7,980 bases of DNA from an uncultured Faecalibacterium sp. (GTDB lineage Bacteria > Bacillota > Clostridia > Oscillospirales > Ruminococcaceae), in assembly GCA_945982465.1 (NCBI GenBank), contig CAMFSB010000066.1:1-7980 (forward strand). Reading direction: 5' to 3'. Each line of letters opens with the position of its first letter. The first letter of the stretch is position 1. Positions 1 to 4,603 of the stretch are shown piece after piece. Below the pieces are notes generated by a model. The model saw only the letters and a list, made by a program, of their open reading frames with translations. It was not told the DNA's origin and searched no databases. A program made the position numbers and the translations under genes.

Positions 1-86
1 TAATTACACCAGAACCCCTACCAAAACTGGGTCAGTCACGAATACAGATTTGGCTTTTGTAACAAAAAACTCCCGACCCGGCGGGT
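1..86. other. Short IS flank without a gene
   Basis: No reading frame or RNA gene is recognisable here. Read on the minus strand, this is the sequence that lay downstream of guaB before the insertion sequence arrived. It contains a small GC-rich inverted repeat (76-79 with 83-86, ACCC/GGGT) and, further along the minus strand, a run of T residues (plus-strand A64-A69). These look like the remains of a transcription terminator. Confidence 0.4.
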
Positions 87-110
87 TGAAATGCACCCCA
101 AAAGTTAGAC
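87..110 (+). repeat. IS terminal inverted repeat, orfB-side end
   Basis: This is the terminal repeat at the orfB end. It matches the reverse complement of 1360-1383 at 20 of 24 positions: TGAA(A/C)TGCACCCCA, three mismatches, then GTTAGAC. The inner 19 bp (92-110) are the best conserved part. The outer end was set at 87 because the match continues through TGAA and IS3 elements normally begin with TG. Confidence 0.8.
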
Positions 111-120
111 AAAAATTGAA

Positions 121-1017
121 TCAAGCAGCTCCAACGGTCTGAATCCTGTACTGTACAGGGCTCAGACCGTTTAGTTTTAATTTGATTCGGCGATTGTTGT
201 AATAGTCGATGTAATCGACAATAGCCTTTTCGAGCTGGTCAATGGAATCAAATTTTTCCAGATAGAACAGCTCCGTCTTGAGCAGTCCGAAGAAGTTCTC
301 GGCAACAGCATTGTCCAGACAAGTGGCTTTCCGAGACATACTTTGCGTAATTCCTTTTGCTTTCAGTAGATTCTGGTAGGACTTCATCTGGTATTGCCAG
401 CCCTGATCCGAATGCAGAATCAGATTGTCAACCTTGTCCGGCAGCTTTTGAAAAGCACCTTCCAGCATATCCGTGATTTGCTTAAAGTTCGGATGGCGGC
501 TCAGATTGTAGCTGACAACTTCGCCATTGAACAAATCAAGAATTGGAGACAGGTAGAGTTTCTGGTCGTTCACTTTGAACTCGGTAACATCTGTGACCCA
601 TTTCCGATTCGGCTGGTTTGTCTTGAAATGCCGATCCAGCAGGTTTGGAGCTACTTCTCCTACTTCGCCTTTGTAAGAACTGTACTTCCTTTTTGCACGA
701 ACCTGACAGACTAAACCAAGCTGCTTCATGAGTTTCCGAACCGTCTTGTGGTTCACACAAATATCGTTGTTATGCAGTTCTTTTGTGATTCTGCGGTATC
801 CGTATCGTTTTTTGTTCTCGTTGAAGATTATAACAATCTGTTCCTTTACCATCTGGTATTTGGCAGGATTCTGAGACTGGTGCAGATAGTAGTAGAACGT
901 GCTGCGAGGAAGTCCGGCAAGTTGCAGCAGTGCTTTCAGAGGGTATTTCTGCCTTAGTTCCTGAACTACTTGTGCTTTCTGTTTTGGCGTTCCTCTTCCA
1001 GCACCAAGGCATTCAAT
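121..1017 (-). CDS. IS150-type transposase OrfB (DDE integrase), expressed by -1 frameshift
   Basis: This is the catalytic half of the transposase. The frame is open from the slippery site at 1017 and has no ATG until 852, so the natural product is the OrfAB fusion. The segment 853-1017 encodes family-conserved sequence (QELRQKYPLKALLQLAG, LPRSTFYYYL), so starting at 852 would cut off real protein. Numbered from the ATG at 852, an HTH-21-like segment (about 15-60, KRYGYRRITKEL) precedes an RNase-H-like integrase core. Its catalytic residues are Asp88 (WVTDVTEF), Asp149 (LHSDQGWQ) and Glu185 (NAVAENFFG), exactly 35 residues apart for the last pair, with the expected Lys at Glu+7 (Lys192). The end YYNNRRIKLKLNGLSPVQYR is the usual C-terminus. 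Nothing is truncated, so it looks functional. Confidence 0.92.
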   Translation of the reverse strand: MECLGAGRGTPKQKAQVVQELRQKYPLKALLQLAGLPRSTFYYYLHQSQNPAKYQMVKEQIVIIFNENKKRYGYRRITKELHNNDICVNHKTVRKLMKQLGLVCQVRAKRKYSSYKGEVGEVAPNLLDRHFKTNQPNRKWVTDVTEFKVNDQKLYLSPILDLFNGEVVSYNLSRHPNFKQITDMLEGAFQKLPDKVDNLILHSDQGWQYQMKSYQNLLKAKGITQSMSRKATCLDNAVAENFFGLLKTELFYLEKFDSIDQLEKAIVDYIDYYNNRRIKLKLNGLSPVQYRIQTVGAA

Positions 1018-1322
1018 TTTTTTAAGTAGTCGATTTCCATCCGAAGTCGCTGATTTTCTGCAATAAGATCTTCTTCTACTTGCTTATCCAGCTTTGGCTT
1101 CCGACCTTTCTGCGTCCCACTGGCGGCACAGGCTCGTCCTCGACGCTCTAACAGAAGTGCTTCTTCTCCTTCCTCCCAATAAATGCGCTCCCAGTCCCTG
1201 AGTGTACGGTCCGAAATGCCATATTCTCTGGACGCTCCCTTAAAGCTCAGGTTTTCTCTGTGGATTCGTTTAATGATTTCTACCTTCTGCGTTCCGTTGT
1301 ACTTTCGTTGTCCCTTTGGCAT
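966..1322 (-). CDS. IS150-type transposase OrfA (helix-turn-helix protein)
   Basis: OrfA of the insertion sequence, 118 residues from the chosen start. Residues of about 10-55 form a helix-turn-helix (KVEIIKRIHRENLSFKGASREYGISDRTLRDWERIY), the part that recognises the terminal repeats. Residues of about 85-105 (EEDLIAENQRLRMEIDYLKKLNAL) form a leucine-zipper-like coiled coil used in this family for OrfA/OrfAB multimerisation. The start at 1322 gives MPKGQRKYNG, matching typical family N-termini, with GGGG about nine bases upstream. An in-frame ATG at 1337 would add five residues, but its AGGAA lies too close. It is shorter than IS150 OrfA (about 170 residues, two HTH units) because only one HTH is present. 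The zipper runs straight into the slippery A7, so a -1 shift fuses it to OrfB as OrfAB of about 400 residues. Confidence 0.88.
   Translation of the reverse strand: MPKGQRKYNGTQKVEIIKRIHRENLSFKGASREYGISDRTLRDWERIYWEEGEEALLLERRGRACAASGTQKGRKPKLDKQVEEDLIAENQRLRMEIDYLKKLNALVLEEERQNRKHK
984..1023 (-). promoter_or_regulatory. Programmed -1 ribosomal frameshift signal of the IS
   Basis: On the minus strand orfA reads TTA AAA AAA, placing a perfect A AAA AAA heptamer (plus 1017-1023) in the X XXY YYZ phase required for a -1 slip. After slipping, the next codon is ATT and reading continues in the orfB frame. Nine bases downstream the RNA can fold into a 6-bp hairpin (TTGGTG with CGCCAA, plus 1002-1007 and 984-989, one G-U pair, 12-nt loop), a plausible stimulator. 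The A7 signal is typical of the IS150 subgroup. The hairpin is my reading and is less certain than the slippery site. Confidence 0.8.
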
Positions 1323-1345
1323 ACAAAAACACCCCATTTCCTAAA

Positions 1346-1360
1346 CAGTATACCATACTG
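1346..1360 (-). promoter_or_regulatory. IS transposase promoter with overlapping inverted repeat
   Basis: On the minus strand an extended -10 element, TGGTATACT (plus 1347-1355), lies about 25 bases upstream of the orfA start. No good -35 hexamer is seen at 17 bp, so activity would rest on the extended -10. The same bases form a perfect 6-bp inverted repeat, CAGTAT-ACC-ATACTG (1346-1360), directly abutting the terminal repeat. A dyad over a -10 box suggests an operator. Autoregulation by OrfA is an inference. Confidence 0.45.
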
Positions 1361-1383
1361 TCTAACAAATGGGGTGCAGTTCA
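1360..1383 (-). repeat. IS terminal inverted repeat, orfA-side end
   Basis: Partner of the repeat at 87-110. It lies just upstream of the orfA promoter, where the transposase would bind both to cut the end and possibly to repress itself. It ends 32 bp from the guaB stop codon. Confidence 0.8.
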
Positions 1384-1393
1384 TTCCGTGCTG

Positions 1394-1403
1394 CGGGTGT
1401 TTT
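1394..1403 (-). terminator. Half of a possible guaB terminator interrupted by the IS
   Basis: This 10-mer, on the minus strand AAAACACCCG, is complementary at 9 of 10 positions to the 10-mer at plus 66-75 (minus strand CGGGAGTTTT, followed by more T). The two halves sit 10 and 11 bases outside the two IS ends. Joined without the IS they would make a stem with a loop of about 21 nt and a 3' T-tract, i.e. an intrinsic terminator 3' of guaB. No other terminator is seen between guaB and the IS, so guaB transcripts may now run into orfA. Confidence 0.3.
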
Positions 1404-1415
1404 GATCTTTCAGAT

Positions 1416-2930
1416 TCAGCCGTTCATGATGCTGGGGGTGGCATTCTTCAGCACGACGTCGTGGCTGCCGCCCTCCACGATGGAGGTGGAGGAAACGACG
1501 GTCAGCTTGGCCTTCTGCTGCAATTCGGGGATGGTCAGCGCGCCGCAGTTGCACATGGTGCTCTTGACCTTGTACAGCGTGGTCTGCACGCCGTCGGCCA
1601 GCGGGCCGGCATAGGGCACATAGCTGTCCACGCCCTCTTCAAAGGTCAGCTTGGACGCGCCGCCCAGATCGTACCGCTGCCAGTTGCGGGCGCGGTTGGA
1701 GCCTTCGCCCCAGTACTCTTTCATATACTGGCCGTTGATGCGCACCTTGTTGGTGGGGCTTTCGTCAAAGCGGGCGAAATAGCGGCCCAGCATCACAAAG
1801 TCCGCGCCCATGGCCAGCGCCAGCGTAACATGATAATCGTGCACGATGCCGCCGTCGGAGCAGATGGGCACATAGATGCCGGTCTCTTCAAAATACTCGT
1901 CGCGGGCCTTGGCCACCTCGATGACGGCGGTGGCCTGGCCGCGGCCGATGCCCTTGGTCTCGCGGGTGATGCAGATGGAGCCGCCGCCGATGCCGATCTT
2001 TACAAAGTCGGCGCCGGCCTGGGCCAGAAAGCGGAAGCCCTCGCGGTCGACCACGTTGCCCGCGCCCACCTTGACGGTGTCGCCGTACTTTTCGCGGATC
2101 CACCGGAGCGTGCGGCTCTGCCACTCGGAGAAGCCTTCGGACGAATCAATGCACAGCACATCCACACCGGCGTCCACCAGGGCGGGCACGCGCTCGGCGT
2201 AGTCGCGGGTGTTGATGCCGGCGCCCACCACATAGCTCTTGTTGGCGTCCAGCAGCTCGTTGATGTTTTCTTTATGGCTGTCGTAGTCCTTGCGGAACAC
2301 GATATACTGCAGGCGGCCCTCGTCGTCCACCAGCGGCAGGGTATTGATCTTGTTATCCCAGATGATGTCGTTGCAGTCGTGCAGCGAGGTGGTGGCCGGG
2401 GCGGTGACCAGCTTTTCCAGCGGGGTCATGAACTCCGTCACCTTCAGGTCCATGCTCATGCGGGACAGGCGGTAGTCGCGGCTGGCCACGATGCCCAGCA
2501 GCTTGCCGTGGGCGGTGCCGTCGTCGGTGATGGCCACGGTGGAATGGCCGGTGCGGGCTTTCAGGTCCAGCACATCGCCCAGCGTAGCTTCGGGCGGCAG
2601 GTTGGAATCGCTGGTGACAAAGCCCTTTTTATACGATTTGACGCGGCGCACCATGGCCGCCTCGCTCTCGATGCTCTGCGAGCCGTAAATAAACGAAACG
2701 CCGCCCTGCTTGGCAAGGGCAATGGCCAGCCGGGCGCCCGACACCGACTGCATGATCGCGCTGACCATAGGGATGTTCATTTCCAGCGGGCATTCCTCCT
2801 GCCCTTTGCGGTACTTGACCAGCGGGGTCTTCAGGCTGACCGCGGCCGGCACATTTTCGGCGCTGGAATAGCCGGGAACCAACAGATACTCACCAAACGT
2901 ACGGGAAGGCTGCTCAAAATAGTATGCCAT
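1416..2930 (-). CDS. guaB: IMP dehydrogenase, Tritrichomonas-like type
   Basis: Inosine-5'-monophosphate dehydrogenase: oxidises IMP to XMP with NAD+, the committed step of guanine nucleotide synthesis in the cytosol. It has 504 residues, the usual length. The TIM barrel is interrupted at about 115-225 by a CBS-domain pair. The catalytic loop GGGSICITR puts the nucleophile at Cys320. SDGG with Asp359 binds the IMP ribose. The mobile flap NWQRY supplies the Arg419-Tyr420 dyad. [10 protein letters not shown] (431-440) is the conserved C-terminal segment. Many bacterial enzymes instead have GPGSICTTR and a different flap; this wording, including YWGEGS and the STMCNCGA region, agrees with the Tritrichomonas foetus enzyme as I remember it, offset by one residue. 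The start is supported by AAGGAG seven bases upstream. It is monocistronic, with a promoter at 2986-3014. The IS lies just past its stop. Confidence 0.96.
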   Translation of the reverse strand: MAYYFEQPSRTFGEYLLVPGYSSAENVPAAVSLKTPLVKYRKGQEECPLEMNIPMVSAIMQSVSGARLAIALAKQGGVSFIYGSQSIESEAAMVRRVKSYKKGFVTSDSNLPPEATLGDVLDLKARTGHSTVAITDDGTAHGKLLGIVASRDYRLSRMSMDLKVTEFMTPLEKLVTAPATTSLHDCNDIIWDNKINTLPLVDDEGRLQYIVFRKDYDSHKENINELLDANKSYVVGAGINTRDYAERVPALVDAGVDVLCIDSSEGFSEWQSRTLRWIREKYGDTVKVGAGNVVDREGFRFLAQAGADFVKIGIGGGSICITRETKGIGRGQATAVIEVAKARDEYFEETGIYVPICSDGGIVHDYHVTLALAMGADFVMLGRYFARFDESPTNKVRINGQYMKEYWGEGSNRARNWQRYDLGGASKLTFEEGVDSYVPYAGPLADGVQTTLYKVKSTMCNCGALTIPELQQKAKLTVVSSTSIVEGGSHDVVLKNATPSIMNG

Positions 2931-2985
2931 ATCGCTGCTCCTTTTTTATCTGACATCCTGATCGGCTGATGGGAGAATTTTTAAT

Positions 2986-3014
2986 ACTATACCATATCTT
3001 TTCCCCAAATACAA
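2986..3014 (-). promoter_or_regulatory. guaB promoter and ribosome binding site region
   Basis: On the minus strand, TTGTAT (plus 3009-3014) and TATAGT (plus 2986-2991) are separated by exactly 17 bp. The start would be near 2979, giving a leader of about 49 nt. AAGGAG (plus 2938-2943) lies seven bases before the guaB ATG. The -10 matches five of six consensus bases and the -35 only three. No purine riboswitch core is recognisable in the short leader. Confidence 0.5.
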
Positions 3015-3120
3015 AGGCCCGCGCCTGCCAAACTTTGCTGTGCAGGATCATTAAAAAACCGTCATGTTGTATAGCCAAAAGGTGAAAAAGTATTACTACC
3101 GTGCCTTGTCGAAAGGATAC

Positions 3121-3154
3121 AAAAAAGCCCGCTGGCAATCAGCGGGCTTTTTTG
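3121..3154 (-). terminator. Strong bidirectional intrinsic terminator
   Basis: A perfect 8-bp GC-rich stem (GCCCGCTG with CAGCGGGC) and a five-base loop are flanked by A6 on one side and T6 on the other, so the hairpin with its U-tract works on both strands. On the minus strand it would end transcripts from the thioesterase gene or from the predicted small RNA before they reach the guaB promoter. Confidence 0.9.
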
Positions 3155-3260
3155 TACACGAAGACGAGACGCCGCCTGTGTGGCAGGCAGAACAGCTGCG
3201 AAGGAGAACAGCCGGAGGAGAAGCGCCTGCCCGACATCTCATAACAAGAAAAAGATTTCC

Positions 3261-3284
3261 CAGCAAGGTGTCGCGGCCTTGCTG
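3261..3284 (-). other. Perfect 8-bp inverted repeat, 5' hairpin of the putative sRNA
   Basis: CAGCAAGG and CCTTGCTG pair perfectly around an eight-base loop. On the minus strand this sits immediately after the predicted start site and would cap the 5' end of the RNA. As a terminator for the thioesterase gene it is weak, because the nearest T-run (TCTTTTTC) begins several bases after the stem. Confidence 0.7.
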
Positions 3285-3344
3285 TAACTGTATTGTAACT
3301 CTTTTGCAACCAAATTGCAATACCCTTTTGTAAAAAAATTGTAA
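3283..3344. repeat. Six helically phased TGYAA boxes
   Basis: TGTAA or TGCAA occurs at 3283, 3294, 3305, 3316, 3329 and 3340, with spacings of 11, 11, 11, 13 and 11 bp. Most copies extend to TTGYAAY. On the minus strand they read TTACA/TTGCA. One turn of B-DNA is about 10.5 bp, so all six lie on nearly the same helix face. A-tracts between the last two (3332-3338) and just beyond could also bend the DNA. The array spans the predicted sRNA promoter and its upstream side, where a cooperative regulator might bind. The binding protein is unknown. Confidence 0.6.
3292..3320 (-). promoter_or_regulatory. Predicted promoter of the small RNA
   Basis: On the minus strand TTGCAA (plus 3315-3320, four of six consensus) and TACAAT (plus 3292-3297, five of six) are separated by exactly 17 bp. 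The expected start near 3285 lies one base before the 5' hairpin and leads to the terminator with no gene between. Both hexamers overlap boxes of the TGYAA array, so a protein bound to the array would directly affect this promoter. Confidence 0.5.
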
Positions 3345-3385
3345 TCTTTTTTAATTTTTTAGTCTGCTCTGCACCCCCGCCGGGG

Positions 3386-4111
3386 TCAAACGGTGCAAAA
3401 GGCTTCAAATGCCAGCTCGCCGCCCTCGCGCGTGCCGCAGGTATACCAGCCGTCCCCGGCCTGGCCCGCGGCCAGCGAAAGCTGCTGCCCCAGCGCCACC
3501 TCCCGGTGGTATACGATGCGCAGCGTGCGGATGGGCTTTTCACGCACCGCTTCCAGCGGCACCGAGGCACAGGCCAGGTCTGCGTAGCAACAGTTGTTCA
3601 GGTGGCCGTTCAGGTCACACAAAAGGTAATCCGCCCGGCGCGGCGGCAGAGCGTGCAGCTGCTCCGCTTTGGGGACGGCCTGTTCCAGCGCGCGTTCAAC
3701 AGTATCGTTCCAGTACGGCTCGACCAGCGGCGAGGACCGGCGCAGGATGCGGCGGGTGTCGGTGTCCACCAGTACCCAGCGACTGTCCACACAAGCCACC
3801 TCCCTGCCCTGGGCGTCCTGCACCAGCGTCAGGCGCTTGTTGACCGCCCGCTTGGATTTTTCCGGTACAGTGGTCAGCGTAAGCGTTTCGTCGATGCGGG
3901 GCACCCGCACAAATTCCAGCGCCTGCTTGGCCAGCAGGTACGCCAGATGGTGCTCCACATAAAAGTCGTTGGTAAAGCCCAGGCGGGTGTTCTGGTCGGT
4001 CGCCAGCTGCTGGGCGTAGCGCAGCAGCGTGCCAGGCTTGAGATAGCCCATAAAATCCGCGTCGTGGCGGTTGACGAAAAACTGCTCGGTAAAATTCGGA
4101 TAAACGCTCAT
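3386..4111 (-). CDS. Acyl-ACP thioesterase, FatA/FatB-like
   Basis: A 241-residue cytosolic thioesterase of the acyl-ACP TE family (double hot-dog fold), which hydrolyses acyl-acyl carrier protein to free fatty acid and ends chain elongation. The N-terminal hot-dog opens with FFVNRHDADFMGYLKPGTLLRY (about 11-32) and holds the acyl chain. The C-terminal half has the catalytic DLNGHLNN segment with Asp166, Asn168 and His170, the family's D-x-N-x-H set, and a following VYHREV with Glu204 at the position of the plant catalytic Glu. The neighbouring plant Cys is Val205 here, so the Cys once thought essential is absent. The start is supported by AGGGAG about seven bases upstream. It stands alone. 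Its transcript probably ends at 3121-3154. A physiological role in membrane lipid turnover or free fatty acid release is inferred. Confidence 0.9.
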   Translation of the reverse strand: MSVYPNFTEQFFVNRHDADFMGYLKPGTLLRYAQQLATDQNTRLGFTNDFYVEHHLAYLLAKQALEFVRVPRIDETLTLTTVPEKSKRAVNKRLTLVQDAQGREVACVDSRWVLVDTDTRRILRRSSPLVEPYWNDTVERALEQAVPKAEQLHALPPRRADYLLCDLNGHLNNCCYADLACASVPLEAVREKPIRTLRIVYHREVALGQQLSLAAGQAGDGWYTCGTREGGELAFEAFCTV

Positions 4112-4140
4112 TGGTTTCTCCCTCTGCTAGTTGTTCCTTT

Positions 4141-4146
4141 ATTATA
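4141..4146 (-). promoter_or_regulatory. Proximal -10 element for the thioesterase gene
   Basis: A perfect TATAAT on the minus strand lies 29 bases before the thioesterase ATG, embedded in an AT-rich tract. No recognisable -35 hexamer is found 16-18 bp upstream, where the sequence is GC-rich. It is either a regulator-dependent promoter or chance in an AT-rich tract. Confidence 0.35.
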
Positions 4147-4301
4147 ATAATGTAGAATCCCGGCACGGCCGCGCAGGCGGAACGCACGGCGGCCGCCGCG
4201 CTGAGCCAAGCCCGGCTATACTATATTTTTGATATTTTTTACAACATTCATACCATTCGCCCGCAGCGGAGATACGCCGCCCGGCCGGCCGTCTGCCTTA
4301 T

Positions 4302-4330
4302 ATTATAGCACAAAACCGCCCTGCCGCCAA
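4302..4330 (-). promoter_or_regulatory. Strong leftward promoter, distal promoter of the thioesterase gene
   Basis: On the minus strand TTGGCG (plus 4325-4330), a 17-bp spacer ending in TGC, and TATAAT (plus 4302-4307) form a -35 plus extended -10 promoter, the best match to consensus in the window. The start near 4295 leaves a leader of about 184 nt before the thioesterase ATG, much of it GC-rich and capable of folding. No known riboswitch was recognised in it. Confidence 0.6.
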
Positions 4331-4489
4331 AGAGGCAGAGGGCCTGTTTTGTCTCACGGCCGGCGCAGCCAGCGGGCCATATTTTGCGGCGCAATGGGTA
4401 TATCACACGCATTTAGGACATTTTCACAAGAGAAGCGCTCGCCAAAAGCAAATTTTTCTCTGTAAAAGCGATCAATTTTGTAAAATGAT

Positions 4490-4518
4490 GTGCAAAACCC
4501 TCTGGTTTGTGCTATAAT
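4490..4518 (+). promoter_or_regulatory. Promoter of the surface-protein cluster
   Basis: TGCTATAAT (4510-4518) is a perfect extended -10. The -35 position (GTGCAA or TGTGCA at 4489-4495) is poor, three of six bases. The start near 4525 would give a leader of about 79 nt to the modulator gene. The 13-base core TTTGTGCTATAAT is identical to that of the opposite-facing promoter at 4302-4330. Confidence 0.6.
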
Positions 4519-4603
4519 GGTGCATGTTGATTAAGCAGTGTGAAATATTATGTGCCGCGCGTGCCGCAGGCCCATTCAATACACCGGAAAGACGAGGAAC
4601 CGC

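Larger units (their letters stand above)
87..1383 (-). mobile_element. IS3-family insertion sequence, IS150 subgroup, complete
   Basis: A complete element of about 1297 bp, transcribed on the minus strand. It has the classic IS3 layout: orfA with a helix-turn-helix, then orfB with the DDE integrase core in the -1 frame, joined by an A7 slippery run. The ends are 24-bp imperfect inverted repeats beginning 5'-TGAA and ending CA-type, 20 of 24 positions matching. The orfB wording (WVTDVTEF, LHSDQGWQYQ, NNRRIKLKLNGLSP) is that of the IS150 subgroup. Both frames and all catalytic residues are intact, so the element could be active. The bases beside the ends (GGT left, TTC right) do not form a target duplication, which suggests an old insertion, later rearrangement, or ends misplaced by a few bases. 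Its composition is AT-richer than the neighbouring genes, consistent with acquisition. Confidence 0.93.
3121..3285 (-). ncRNA. Predicted small RNA with anti-Shine-Dalgarno motifs
   Basis: No known RNA family is recognised. A minus-strand promoter at 3292-3320 predicts a transcript from about 3285 to the terminator at 3121-3154, about 165 nt. Its 5' end would begin, at +2, with a perfect 8-bp hairpin (3261-3284). The middle contains a 7-bp stem (GGCAGGC with GCCTGCC, plus 3182-3188 and 3225-3231) enclosing a second 4-bp stem (3195-3198 with 3209-3212) whose 10-nt loop shows UUCUCCUUCG. A second UUCUCCU lies in the bulge between the stems (plus 3216-3222). Both copies are complementary to AGGAG ribosome binding sites, as in the C/U-rich loops of Gram-positive regulatory RNAs. 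No convincing coding frame occupies the span. The alternative is that this is the structured 3' UTR of the thioesterase mRNA. The folding was done by eye. Confidence 0.45.
4112..4603. other. Divergent intergenic region of 492 bp with promoters, no gene
   Basis: No protein gene is supported here. It separates the leftward thioesterase gene from the rightward surface cluster and holds two minus-strand promoter candidates (4141-4146 and 4302-4330) and one plus-strand promoter (4490-4518). A very GC-rich block (about 4160-4215) includes the palindrome GGCGGCCGCC (4188-4197). An imperfect hairpin at about 4319-4348 (GCCCTGCC with GGCA-GA-GGGC) is followed by a short T-rich stretch but ends no visible gene. 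Confidence 0.5.

Noticed and set aside
1260..2969. A 569-residue plus-strand open frame opposite guaB
   Set aside because: It is the GC-rich antisense shadow of guaB: Ala/Gly/His/Val-rich, with no recognisable domain, while the minus strand encodes a near-textbook enzyme over the same bases.
2931..3285. A purine, PRPP or guanidine riboswitch upstream of guaB
   Set aside because: I looked for the known conserved cores and saw none. The terminator lies upstream of guaB's own promoter, so leader attenuation is less likely than a separate transcript.
3064..3333. An 89-residue plus-strand frame and a TTG-started 74-residue minus-strand frame in the guaB-thioesterase gap
   Set aside because: Both run through the strong terminator hairpin and show no family wording. 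The conserved-looking elements there are stems and promoter boxes rather than codons.
3373..3386. The ACCCC-CGCC-GGGGT hairpin overlapping the thioesterase stop as its terminator
   Set aside because: On the minus strand no T-run follows the stem, so it does not have intrinsic terminator form.
3506..4147. A 213-residue plus-strand open frame opposite the thioesterase gene
   Set aside because: The minus strand carries the conserved thioesterase active site. This frame shows no motif.
4215..4250. An 11-codon peptide frame (starting ATG AAT GTT) in the thioesterase leader
   Set aside because: It has no clear ribosome binding site and an AT-rich sequence where short frames arise by chance.
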